64,000 bases of DNA from Citrus sinensis (Eukaryota; Streptophyta; Magnoliopsida; Sapindales; Rutaceae): NCBI RefSeq assembly GCF_022201045.2, contig NC_068562.1, forward strand, positions 25,750,501-25,814,500, written 5' to 3'. Position 1 is the first letter of the stretch. Each line of letters opens with the position of its first letter. Positions 11,150 to 24,181 of the stretch are shown here, piece after piece. A model generated the notes under the pieces. It was not told the origin of the DNA. It saw only the letters and a program-made list of their open reading frames with translations, and made no database searches. The position numbers and the translations under genes are program-made.

Positions 11150-12264
11150 TGAGGGAAATATTTATGAAGTTTTAGAAATTGGAAAAGGAATGCTTGTATC
11201 AATTGTAAATGATGTTTTAATCAACTTGCATTATTTATAAGAAGAACTTTAGTGGTTTTGAAATTTTTAACTAATCTACATATAGTAAAAAGATATAAAT
11301 TACAAAGAATCGGGGATATATTATGGCATATAATATGTAACCTAACATATATTAAAAGTCTTTAAATATGTAATTTATTTTGTTAAATAATTATTTTTTA
11401 TGAAATTGTCTATAAAATATTACAATGAAATTGATTTTGCAATCCTAATTTATTGTTATGATTTTTTTTTTAGTCTGGTAAAATGTTTTCATCATGTATA
11501 CGATAAAGATTATTTATGATTGTTTGAGGGCCACCTCTCGAAGGCCAAAATGCTACAAAGTTCTACATACAGTATAAAGTGCCATGTGCAAATCGTGACA
11601 TATGGAAATTGAATTTAAATATTTGGCTCATTGTTTATAGTTATTCTGATTCTGATTATATATTTACACACACACACACATATATGTTGTACAAGTACTG
11701 AGTTTTTGTTCTGAATATGTATACAATATTTTGATTCTGATTATGTTTCTGGCTAGGTTACCAGGAGTATAGGTGACACTATGTGACATGAGCTAACCTT
11801 TTGTTTTCTGTGTATGTGTTATATGATTTGCTTTCACGATTCATTATGATTATGATATTTTGAATCACTTATGAAATTAAATCCTTTTGTTACAATATGT
11901 CATTTTATTTATTATTTCTAATATATGTTTTGATAAAAAGACTTGCAATATTTTTGGTACCCGATAACCCTAATGTGTTGGGAATGCTTTTACTTACCGA
12001 GTTGATGGCTCACCCATTGTCATTACTTTTTGCAGATTAAGTACCTTGTTGAGAGTTGTACTTATCTTTGGAGTTAGAGATTCAATTACTTTTGCTATTT
12101 AAATAAGAGAAGGATAAAATCATGCTTTCTTTACGTTTATTTATTTTATGAACTTGTAATTGGAGAGTTTTGAGACTTTTAAGTTTGAGATTTTTGTGTA
12201 AAGATTTTGTTTCGTGAGTAACCTCCTTTATCACGTTCTCTGCATGTACTTAGATTTGGGGTTT
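11150..12264. other. relict of the 107-bp repeat, then a possible LTR remnant
   Basis: 11280-11400 holds weak traces of the array motif (GGCATATAATATG) upstream of copy 2. From about 11500 the sequence resembles the inner part of a plant Ty3/gypsy LTR. It has a CTTACCGAGTTGATGGCTCA block near 11993, a short regulatory-looking tail, and an end resembling GGGGTTTTACA near 12258-12268. No matching partner LTR, primer site or coding region was found. Confidence 0.3.
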
Positions 12265-12752
12265 TACATGTGCTTAACAAGCAGTTTTTAGAGATGTTTC
12301 AGGAAAATATGTAGTAAAATTTTCAAATAATATTTTATACATGTTGTCTATGCTTCCTCACAATTAGACCAATTTAATCCACATGTCAAGTGTAATAAGA
12401 AGCGATTTACTTTCATAGAGACAACAGAAAACTGGAAGCTCGAGCGAGAATTATCCTCAGATGTAGCGACTTGTGATATAAATATTAAAAATACAAACAT
12501 TAAATATTTAATATTTAATCTATTAAATTAAATTACGTATCACAAGTCATTCCATCTTAGAGTATTTTACACTCGAGCTTCAAGTTTCCTATTCTCTCTA
12601 TGAAAGTAATCACTTCGTACTATACTTGACATGTGGTTTAAATAGGTCTAAAGGTGAGTAGGCACAGGCAGTATGTATAAAATATTAATTAAAAATTTTA
12701 ATATAGATTTTCTTATAACTTCTCTAAAAACTATTGCCAAGCACATGTAGAG
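12265..12752. repeat. ~490-bp imperfect palindrome
   Basis: The left end TACATGTGCTTAACAAGCAG is inverted at the right end as TTGCCAAGCACATGTAG. The arms match discontinuously inward, for example ATGTCAAGTGTAATAAG against its inverse near 12615. They meet in an AT-rich centre around 12480-12530. The right arm is also related to 13960-14170, which belongs to copy 3 of the repeated gene. It may be an inverted duplication of family sequence or a foldback element. Confidence 0.6.
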
Positions 12753-13379
12753 AAAATATAACTAATATTAGAGACTATATATATATGTATACACACACAC
12801 ACCGCATCGAGGTCTACATCATGAATAAAAAGATCTAAAGGAAGTTGAAATAATGTATGCATTTCTCAAATCCACACGGCCATTGTTTCATTTATTTTAT
12901 TTGCAGTGAGATGTGTAGTTTACAAAATTTATAATTATATATAAAAAATTCGCTTGTAATTAGAATAATGAATTCCCTGTTACATCAGATTTTACTTAAG
13001 AAAGATAATTATTAAAAGTGAATTCCGACCATGTCCAAGACTTAATGTTGCTAGCAGTTATAAAATGTATAATGAAGCAAGAAATTGAACTGCTTTAATA
13101 AAAAAAGTAAAAGACGTACTTTTGTTTTTACTATTTTTATGTCGAATATTATTAGAAAATATATTATGAATGTTTACTTATCAATGTTATAGTTTATATA
13201 TATTTGGGGACTGTAGTCTACAGCAAATTCAAAATGACTGATTCATAATTTTTAAACATTTTAATAACTTAAAGTTCAAAGAAGTAGAAAAATGGTGTCA
13301 AAGTCCAATATTGAAGCTGAATACAGAGCTTTGTTAAATAGAGATGCAAAGGTAACATAGATCTATCCAGTACTGAAGC
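12753..13379. other. diverged non-coding family sequence
   Basis: Segments at 12870-13090 resemble 14290-14400 and 20210-20370, the intron-like parts of the repeated gene family. A (CA)n-type run lies at 12790-12802. No coding signal. Confidence 0.35.
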
Positions 13380-15160
13380 TGAATACAAAGGGATAAGGCT
13401 CTTCAAATTGAGGTGCCGGCTTCTCCATCATGTTTTCTTGGCCTGGAACAGTTCAGTCATTTTGCCAGCGTTTAAGTTCTCAAAAGGTTTGGAAGAGAAG
13501 CTGAGTCTCCGTTGACATTGGGCTGTACAGCTTGCAGGGGCTCGATTGAGGGAGCCTTATCCGTGTTGTCGGCATCATCATTTTTATTCCCATTTTGAGT
13601 CTTTTTTTATTCTGAAGGGGTTTGAATTCTCTCAATGACTTCAATCAAAAGTTTCCCAAATGGGATGCCGGGAGATATTATGGATTTGGCTTCTGCCTCG
13701 AGCAGCACCTCTGAAGGTCGTTGATTTATCATGCCCTTGAGCCATCAACACGTCAGCACATATTTCTGAGTATTCATGCCATATCATATGCTGTTGGCAT
13801 ACAAATGACTCCTGCTGACAGGGCTTGATGGAGAGCAGTTCACTGAGACATTTTGTCGATCGGGAAGTTCGTTTCATCAAACATTTTGCTTTGCCTAACA
13901 ACATTGATTCTGACAATATTCGTACTCAGGCTAGCATTGGCATATAACTCTATTTAACCTCAACATACGTAGTTCAAGCTCAAGCTTCCAATTTTCTATT
14001 CCTTTTACGAAAGAAAAATGCTTCTCATCATTCTTGACATCTGGTTTCCGATCTAGCAGGTGTCCAACTATCGGGAGCTGTGATCATGAATCCAATTGTA
14101 AGCATAATTAAATATGTTACTGTAAATTCTTAAAACTTGTAAGAAACTGCTTGTTGACAAGATAATTAAACAGCTGACACAATTAATATTAGGGGGTTGA
14201 ATATTTACCTTATCCAGGTCTAACATCACGCAGGAATAGAAAGATGTCCCAGCAGTCTAAATGTTCAATCAACAAGGCCATATGGCCTTATTTCGTTTAA
14301 TTTTCTGCAGTGAGATATAGTGATAGTGAATTGACTGAATTCGGATCGAGTACATCATGCCATGGAATATGCATAATGATTAATTAAGCAAGAATTACTT
14401 CGACCATTCCAATCTAAAAATTTTGAGCCGCCAGGAGGCGGAGCTCAGACGTATTCACTGTCACCAAATATTTTTCCTTTCCATTGACTCTTGAGTCTTT
14501 TATCTAGTTGAAACACCAAATGTCAAAATATTGCAAGGGTCTTGCTATGGAACTGGTGTGACTCAGCGAATCTGACTGTGTTAAGATGGAGAAACAATCT
14601 TTTAGGGAATGTGCTGGAGAAGAGCCCATGTATACCAAGTGAATGTGTGGGAGTAAGGGAAAATTATTTCAATTGCAAGAGAGGGTCGGGTTGACATGAG
14701 AGCTAGGATACGTGGAAACAAGGGTTACTAAAAGCAAGTAAGCAACTGTAGGATCAAGCTGTTGGCATCAACATTTTACTCTCAGACAATTGATGCTCCA
14801 ATAATAATCAAAAGAGGATCACAAAGGAAAAAATATTCAGGCTTAGGAGACTTGAAGGAATATTTTGATATGTGAACTTCTGGTTGCAATTTTCTTAGGC
14901 TTTGTGTAAAAACAAAAATTTGATTGGATAAAAAATGACATTTAATAAAAAAAAATAAACAAGAATTTACACATTTTAATTTACTAAAAGACTTTTTTTG
15001 GTTTACTTTTTTCAAACATTAAATGTTAGAAAGTAAAATTTATATATCTTACCTTAAAAAAGTTTATGGTAAATCGCTGATTCGATAATACATCAAACTT
15101 TTTTTCTTATTTTCTTCTTCTCCTCTTAGTTCTACAACCTCCATGATTAGTTTTTATCAA
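13380..15160 (-). pseudogene. decayed copy of the unrecognised gene (copy 3)
   Basis: This is the best preserved coding block of the family. On the minus strand, 13916-13641 is open for 91 codons and includes CLSELLSIKPCQQESF and HEYSEICADVLMAQGHDKST. It then shifts frame relative to copy 2, where GIPFGKLLIEVIERIQ continues. A further block, QAVQPNVNGDSASL, runs to about 13390. A separate segment near 14290-14215 matches copy 2 at 10880-10805. The 5' exon lies near 15150-15050 with MEVVELRGEEEENKKKS and RISDLP, followed by a stop. Stops and shifts indicate a pseudogene. A homology search with the copy-3 frame would be the best way to name the family. Confidence 0.5.
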
Positions 15161-15299
15161 ATATTCTTTTGATGAAAGGAATATTTATGAAGTTTTACAA
15201 ATTGGAAAATGAATTATGTGCCAATTGTGAATGATGGTTTTAAGCATCTTGCATTATTTATAAAATGAAATGTAGTGGTTTTGAAAATGTTAACTAAAC

Positions 15300-15590
15300 T
15301 ATATGACACAAAAGAAAATCTCGGAGAATCTAGTGTATAATCTGGCTTACAGTTAAAAAACAATAATAATTAAATTCTTGAAATATAATTTGGTATATAA
15401 TCTGGCATATCATATATTACCTAGCTTATACTAAAGAGTTTAAAATCTCAAAGAATGTGGTGTATAATCTGGCACATGGTAAAAAAAAAAAGTCTAAATA
15501 TGGCATATAATCTATAACCTGGCATATATAAAAAATTCCTAAATCCCGAAGATTGCGGTATATAATTTGGCATATAATACTATAATTATG
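15300..15590 (-). repeat. short stretch of the 107-bp repeat, inverted
   Basis: Three to four degenerate units carry GTGTATAATCTGGC and GGCATATAATCTATAA motifs, the reverse complement of the array core at 6250-7770. They are placed just upstream of the first exon of copy 3. Confidence 0.6.
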
Positions 15591-15597
15591 AGATATA

Positions 15598-16220
15598 GGG
15601 CCAGTTTAGGATTGCGGAGGCTGATGAAATAAGCTGCTTTTGTTGTGCAAATAAAATAAGCTGCTGATTAAAAAAGAAGCTTAGCATTTGGTAAATTGTG
15701 TTGTTATAGTTGCTGTGAGTTTGAAAAGTAAAGTGTATATGTTTGGTTAATTTTATTACGAAAGTACTGTTTTATTATATAATGACCAAAATATACATAA
15801 GTTTTAATTACTTTTTATTTTTAGAATATGTTTAATAAAATTTTTTAGACATGTCTTTTTTCTTAAATATGTAAAATTACATTAAAAACTCAATTAAAAA
15901 AATCTAAAGAACTTTATAATATGTTACATAAAAATGATAAAGATAAAGATATGATTTATATATTAGGGTTTATGGATAAATAAGATATAATTATCTCTTT
16001 ATTAAAATCTAGGGTTATAATAGGAATTTTAAAAATGTATGGCAACTTATTAAATAAGTTGTTTATGAAAAGTAACCTTATACCTATTTTTAAAAGCTGC
16101 TGATAAAATGAAGAAAATTATGAAATAAACTGCTTTTACAAAATTTACCAAACACTATTTTTACCGAAAATTATGAAATAAGCAATTTATTAAATTTCAA
16201 CCACAATCTCAAATGGGCTC
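15598..16220. mobile_element. TIR-bearing MITE (623 bp)
   Basis: The left end GGGCCAGTTTAGGATTGCGG is inverted with some mismatches at the right end, CCACAATCTCAAATGGGCTC. Inner segments also pair (AATAAGCTGCTTTTGT near 15630 against AAACTGCTTTTACAAAA near 16128). ATA follows the right end and precedes the left end, but a clear longer target duplication was not found, so the superfamily (hAT or Harbinger type) stays open. No coding capacity. Confidence 0.6.
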
Positions 16221-16345
16221 ATAATATGCAATTTGCTTTACAAATTTCGCTTTTACTGAGGGAAAAAGGGTGAAACATCATTGTTGTTTGATAAAACTAA
16301 TTAAAATCCTCCTGTTGTTTTAAAACACTTCCAAATTCCCCGAAA

Positions 16346-16939
16346 TGTCAACTTTTTTTTTTTTCCTGATTGTATCATTTTACCCTCAGTAGTTGTTTGA
16401 TATTGAAATATGAATGCCTTTAATTATTTGATTAATTGAATAAGTTTTTTTAATCATAATTAATTGAAAATTTATGGGAAAAAAGTAAGGGAATTGTCAT
16501 AATTTTTTAATTAATTCTGAAAAATTCATGTGCATGCATTTTAATTCTAAAAGAATTTCAGAATTAATTGAAAAGTTATGACAATTCCATTATTTTTCCT
16601 ATAGTTTTTCAATTAATTACAATTAAAAAATTATTCAGCTAAATAAGAGTAATGATACAGCCACAAACTTTTGTACAAACTTATTTTGTACAAACTGATG
16701 TGGCATGATAAGATTGGTTGAATTAAATATCACTTGGCCCGCATGATTTGTTTTTATTAATTTATATTTTTATTCAACCAATGAATTAATGCCACATCAG
16801 TTTGTATAAAATAAATTTGTACAAGAGTTTGTGGCTGTATCATTACTCGCTAAATAATTAAAGGTATTCATATTCCTAACATCAAACAACCACCAAGGGC
16901 AAAACGATAAGTCAGCAGAAAAAAAAAAAAAAGTTGACA
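16346..16939. mobile_element. foldback element interrupted by a younger MITE
   Basis: The left arm starts TGTCAACTTTTTTTTTTT and the right arm ends AAAAAAAGTTGACA. Between them, TATGAATGCCTTTAATTATT is mirrored by AATTAAAGGTATTCATATTC, and TAGTTGTTTGATATTG by CATCAAACAACCACCA. The right arm is displaced by a second element (16647-16848) nested inside. Confidence 0.7.
16647..16848. mobile_element. Mutator-like MITE with perfect 9-bp target duplication
   Basis: The perfect 22-bp terminal inverted repeats begin GAGTAATGATACAGCCAC and end GTGGCTGTATCATTACTC. The flanks are the identical 9-bp direct repeat GCTAAATAA (16638-16646 and 16849-16857), diagnostic of Mutator-like insertion. Total length 202 bp. 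It sits inside the foldback element 16346-16939, so it inserted later. A diverged second copy lies at 26576-26750. Confidence 0.9.
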
Positions 16940-17322
16940 ATGATATATATAAATTTGTTCATTTGAATGATTCTTGTAGATATTTGTATATATATCTCTA
17001 TAATTCAACTATAAAAGCAAGTTTTGCAACATCCAGATTTGGCCTGAGGTCATCAAATGATCAAATCATTGTATTTGTTTATCAATTGATGTGAAAAGAG
17101 TAGGGCGGGATAAATTAGAAAATTAGTTGATAGAATAATCAAAATAAAAACAATAGTTTCTACTTGGTGAAGAAAAGAAAGAGATATTTGTTACACTATA
17201 CAATGTCGGTATGTTGACTACTTGTGTATTTTCTAAGAAGATAAAATAAAATTAAAAAAAAAAGTAAATAGAGCTTATTGGAGTACATATGCAGAGCTTA
17301 TATACATACCATTCAGTATTGA

Positions 17323-18735
<1,413 letters not shown>

Positions 18736-19039
18736 GTGATGTAATGACATTTAAATTATCAGTTTTTTTGAATTTGCTTGTTTAGCATAAAATTCTGGTA
18801 AGCAAATACTAAAACACACTTTATGGTAGCTGTTAATAATAAGTTGATTTTACTGATGATTTTACATCACATCAATATTGAACTTATGTTTACAATGTAA
18901 AGGAATTTGATAAAATTTAATTAAAGGATGTAGCCTTTAGGCTTATACAGATTGTCATTAATAATCTACTAAGACTCGTATACAAAGCAAACTATAATCT
19001 CAGTAAATTCGAGTGCGGTGAGCATAGAAGCCCAACATT

Positions 19040-20490
19040 TATTAACAATGGTAACAAAATGGCACTGCAACGGTCCTTGTCAGGATAACTGATTCACACC
19101 CAATATCAAAGGAAAGCAAAATGGTTTGACATTAGTTAAAATTGATAAAGAAAGACTAAATGAACCCCAATAATGCAAAAGTATGAGAATGTAGCCGGCA
19201 CACAGCATAATCTTTCATTGGAATATATACAAAGTTTTAGCTTGTTTCCCAAGTTGATTATCGTACTACACACATACAGCTGTATGATGGATCTAGTGGC
19301 AACATTCAATTTGACCACAGGGTTGTTCTCAGATGTCCTTTGAATATATAGGGCAATCTCACTTGTCTTCATTATTGTAGGTGTTGAAGTGTGAGCTCTG
19401 AAACTGATTTTCAGAGATTCATACGACATGTCAGTTCGTGATTGGAACAGACTACGACTGGTCGGTTAAGATCATGCAAAGCCGTACGACAAAGCTGTTT
19501 GTTCATCCATGTGTGAGTAAGTGAAGCACGTGGTCATCACATGCTTACACTTAACCAATACGACTTTGCTGAGTGCCGTTTTGGAGCCTTCATTTAACGT
19601 GAAGCAAACACGTGGCTCAGAGGCTGTTATGTTCTGTTACAAGAGCGGGAAAAATCTGGGTTTTGGATTACAGGAGGATAGCTGACTGTTGGGGGGTTTT
19701 TCTGGGCTCTCTTAAGCGTGTATATATAGCCTTAAGAGATAAGAAATCAGTGTCTCCAGGCTGAACCACTTAAATGTGTTTTTCGTTGGTTGCTGTTCTT
19801 TAGTTCCTTTTGTGCATCTTTTATTGTTGCTTAAGTATTTCTTAATCAAGCATCAGAGTGTTTAGATAAGTCTTGGGGAATCTTGGTTGATTAAATTCGA
19901 TCAAGGTCTAACAGTAGGCTCGATATTGCTGAGTCATCCAACATGTGACAGGGTTTAGTGTAGAGTAATTCACTGAGACATTTCGTCGAGCAGGTACTTC
20001 ATTGCATCAAACACTTGATTTTGATAGCAATTATTTGCATTTAATAAAATCTGTTGTTTGAATTATTTAATCTCATAATCCATAATTAATTTCATAGCAA
20101 GGAGTAAATTCATAGATGGGATCGACGCATAAAGTCAATCAACTTCCTGTATCATAAGTTGCACCATTCGAGCCTAAATTTCGCTCAAGCTTCTAGTCTG
20201 CTGCGACGAGATGGAGTTTTTAAAATGTATAACTATATAAATTTTCTCGTAATTATAGTAATAAACTCCCTGTTGCGTCAAAATATAATGAAAAGAGATA
20301 AATATTGACAATGCATGACTTCATGTTCATGGCATGTACTGTCTCATGCCCAAAAGTTGCATTATGAAATTTGAAAATTCATGTCTTACCTTATTGTTTC
20401 TGGTAAATCACCAATTGAATATTGTCGAGCTTTTTTCATAACTTCTTCTTCTTCTTCTTCTCCTTCTTGTTCTACAACTTTAATCATGAA
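19040..20490 (-). pseudogene. decayed copy of the unrecognised gene (copy 4), split by a solo LTR
   Basis: The first exon on the minus strand (about 20490-20390) reads MIKVVEQEGEEEEEVMKK then YSIGDLPETI. It ends at a GTAAG donor and is the only first exon of the family that I can read without a stop. Downstream, 20010-19930 matches copy 3 (FDAMKYLLDEMSQ before stops). 19400-19040 matches the 3' flank of copy 2. A solo LTR (19382-19913) interrupts it. The rest of the coding part seen in copies 2 and 3 is missing. Confidence 0.45.
19382..19913 (+). mobile_element. solo LTR of an LTR retrotransposon (532 bp)
   Basis: It starts TGTTGAAGTG and ends GGTCTAACA, so it has the TG...CA ends of an LTR. 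It is bounded by a perfect 5-bp direct repeat GTAGG (19377-19381 and 19914-19918). A TATATATA box lies at 19721-19728 on the plus strand, followed by an R/U5-like pyrimidine-rich stretch. No internal retroelement sequence adjoins it, so it is best explained by recombination between the two LTRs of one insertion. A Ty1/copia origin is likely from its overall look but not proven. Confidence 0.85.
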
Positions 20491-20639
20491 TTTTATGAAA
20501 CATCATTTTAAGGGGAATATTTATTAATGTTACAAATTAGAAAATGAGTTCTTATGTAAAATGTGAATGATGGATAAAGCGTCTAACATTATTTATAAGA
20601 AGAGATGTAATGACTCAAAGGCTATTAAGTAAATCTACA

Positions 20640-20885
20640 AAAAGGAAAAATATTTAAATCCCGAAGAATCCGTTATATATTCAAATATATAGTAAAAAAT
20701 CTAAATTTCAAAGAATCTATTATATAGTAAAACATATAGTAGAAAAATCTAAATCTCAAAAAATCTAGCATAAAATCTTGTTTATATCTTTTTTTTTATA
20801 GAAATCCTGCTTATATCTAGTATATAGTAAATGATATGATATGTAGTCTTAAAACTTAAATTTATAGTATATAATATTGCATTAA
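20640..20885 (-). repeat. short stretch of the 107-bp repeat upstream of copy 4
   Basis: Degenerate units with AATCCCGAAGAATCCG and AATCTCAAAAAATC motifs, related to 15300-15590 and, inverted, to the 6250-7770 array. They sit in the same position relative to the first exon as in the other copies. Confidence 0.5.
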
Positions 20886-23107
20886 TATTATAATGGGTAA
20901 ATTTCACTGTACCCCCTTATTAAACCGACATACTTCAATTTTCCTCACAAAAGTGTGAAAACTTCAATTTACCCCCTAAATATCATTATTTTTAACAGTT
21001 GACTAATGTTGACCAATTAAAATATGAGAATGCCCTTAACCCAATAACTAACAGTTTTGTGGAGTTAACAAGGATAATTTTATTTCACCCCATAAGGTCT
21101 GATATATTTTAAGTTAAATGACAAAAATAAATTTATCAATGAAAACCCTCAAATAGTAAATGACCTTTAAAAAGATAAATTAATTTTAACTTATATTTTA
21201 ATTTATAAAACAATTATAATAACAACAAATTTTGTTTACAATATCACCACAATGGAACTCAAAAAAAATTTTTTTTACCCTTATCTTGAATTTAAATACT
21301 TTGTGAATGAATATAAATCATTAACCAATTAGTTGACTTTTACCATCCAAATTACCATTTTACCCTTCAAAGTATTTAAAAGATAAATTAACCCATAAAA
21401 TTTATTTAAATTCCATTACTAATATAATTCAATGGATTAAGAATTAGAAAATATATAAAATTTAGCAAAATTCAAAAACAGAAGTCTTAACTCCTAATCC
21501 AAATCCTAAATTTTTGTCAGTTTGTTTTTTATTAATATAATTTGTTATAATATATTAATATAATTTTCTCTCTGTTAATTTTAAAAATCAAAAGGGTAAT
21601 ATTATAGGGTCAGCTAAGTTGCATTAGTGGTATGGTACCACTCTTTTTGTCTTTTTATGACCTGACTGTTAGATCCAACAAAAGAATTGCAAAAGTAAAA
21701 GCAATGGTAGGATGTATTTACTTAGGTAATTAACATTGCAGTCTCTCTAATTTTCTAAAATGTCAGAAATAATAATATTATTATTATTTTACACTCCCAC
21801 CACATCAATGGTTATCCTCATCTCTACTTCTCATGCAACCCGTGATTCATATTTAGACTTTCAATTTTTTTTCTTTTTATCATAGTTTTTTTTATTTCTT
21901 TTATAAAATATTTTTATTTATTGGCTAAGTTATTAAATAATACGAATAAGGAAGATATAGGGAATTTTGAGAGCATTTTTTATTATTGATATTGGGTGAT
22001 TATAATGTATGATTTAGTTGCGCATCCATGAGAGCTACAACCTCTTAAATACAACAAAGCCTATGAACTTTAGAAAGACAAATCCCTTAATTTATTCCAC
22101 AAGTACATCAATATTTTATAAGTCTCTAATTATTACTGTTATTTCCATGTCTACTTCTATAATTAATTATCCATAATATTGAGAAAGTATATAACATTAA
22201 AATTGAGTATAAAAATTATTAGGAGATATTATTATCTTGTTTTTAGTGTAAATTGGATAAGGTTTTATAAAAATTTTGACAATATCAAAAAGAAAAATAA
22301 ATAATTATTAAATAAATGCTTGGATAGTTGTTTAAATTTCATTATGGAGGTTATAAATAATATTTTTAAAATAATAAATTTCTATATGTAAATTTGAAAT
22401 TATGTAAAATTATTTATACCTTATTACACGTACGAAGCTAATCAATTATTTATTTAATGTGAAAACAAATGCATTGTATAATATTTATTCTATTACTTAA
22501 ATTTAAAATTATAAAGATTGAAACTTAAATTTAAAATTGTAAAGAATGAATTAATAGTTTATGGGAGAATACCTTTCAAAAAAAATTAAAATTAACTAAC
22601 TTTTTAGGCTTCTAACGTAACATTTTTATTTTTTGTTGTCATCATAAGACAAAAATTTAGTCTAAAAAACTCATTTTAGGGTCTCCTTAGAGAAAAAAAT
22701 TATTATCACATGATAATTTGGTAGCTTAAGTTATATTATTTGTAGTTTACTTATTCATGCGAAACACCTTATTGAGATTAAATTTTAGTAAAGTAAACTC
22801 ATCCCACCATCTTTAATCGCATTCAGCAAGCCCTAATTGATTAGATCTTGTTTTAGAAAGTAAGATATAACTCTTTCTTTATTACAATGGTAAAGAAAAA
22901 GACAAAAACACAATATATATCCTCTTGAGAAAATGCAAGTATTATGTTTTTGAGGTTTTGTGCTTAAGAAATTAATTTAATTTATGTAGTTAGAAGACTC
23001 TTTTTTTTTTATGTTTTAGAAGAATTATATGTTTGATAAGGAATAAATTAAGATTTAAGATAGGACAAACTGATTTGAGAAGGAGATAGAGAGAATAAAC
23101 TTTTTAG

Positions 23108-23340
23108 AATTTGAAAATTATTATATTTTAATTGGGGCTAATTGCATAAAATTATTAAAACATATGGTTTTTATTATTTATAGAAAACAATAGGGATTGC
23201 TAAAGAAAACACTAAATAAATTTTTAAAAATTTTGAAATTATTATATTTTTACTGGGGCTTATTGCATAAAAGTTTTAAAATTTATAGTTTTTATTATTT
23301 ACAGAAAATAATAGGAACTCTTAAAGAAAATACCAAATTT
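23108..23340. repeat. two-copy direct repeat of ~120 bp in the Mutator-like element
   Basis: The segment around GAAAATTATTATATTTTAAT, GGGGCTAATTGCATAAAA and the following TTTTTATTATTTATAGAAAA repeats once, with substitutions, about 116-120 bp further on. Both copies are AT-rich and non-coding. Confidence 0.6.
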
Positions 23341-23902
23341 GGGGTTTGGTACAACGGTTGCAAAATAATTTTATCCACTATTATATTGGTGTATTCTCTT
23401 AAGAAGTTAAAATTTTTAAGCTAATTTCACAAAACCCAAATATTTCAACAAATTTTGACAAACATTCAAACATTTCAATAAAAGTTGCTTTGCACGCAAA
23501 TTGATAATATTTGTTTTTTTAATTAGTTAATTTTTTAACTGCAAAAGTGTAAAAAATTATTTCTTTTTTAAATGAGAAAAAAATTCACTTTTTTCTTTAG
23601 TTTTTATTTTCTGAAATTTTTTCCCCTTCTTCAATAGTTCAATTCCTTTTTTTTTTTCCTTTTTTTTCCACTAACTACATTTTTCTTCATCTGTTCCATG
23701 CTTTATCTTCTTCAAGCGTCATAGAGCCATGGCAGTAACTCGTAACAAAGATTTTGAAACGGGCGATGGTGTGCCTACACCCCTATTCTAAATCTTGGCC
23801 CCTCTTCTCCTTTAAACAAACCCTAGCTTCTTCCCAAATTTATCAATAAACCTAAAACCAAACTAATCATTGAAATCATCAACACCCATTGCTTGGATCA
23901 TT

Positions 23903-24181
23903 GTATGCTTGGCATGGTCGCGCACGGCCATGGGTTTGTTTGGAATGGCTGTGCTCAGCCATGAAATTGCTTAGCATGGCTGAGTGCAGCCATGGGCTTG
24001 CTTAGAATGGTCGTGCATATCCATGGGCTTACTTGGCATGGTCACGCACTGCTATAGGCTTGCTTGGAATGGCCGCTCACAACTGTGGGTTTACTTGGCA
24101 TGGTCGCACACTACTATGGGCTTGCTTGGAATGGCCACGCACGGCGATGGGCTTGCTTGACATGGCCGCACGCTGCCATAG
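23903..24181. repeat. 31-bp minisatellite, about nine units
   Basis: Units of 31 bp follow the consensus GGGCTTGCTTGGAATGGCCG then CGCACGGCCAT. The series runs from about 23903 to 24181 with 70-90 percent similarity between units. Alternate units tend to read GAATGG and GCATGG, hinting at a 62-bp dimer. It is much more GC-rich than the surrounding Mutator-like element. Because 31 is not a multiple of three, a translated repeat protein is unlikely. Confidence 0.8.
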
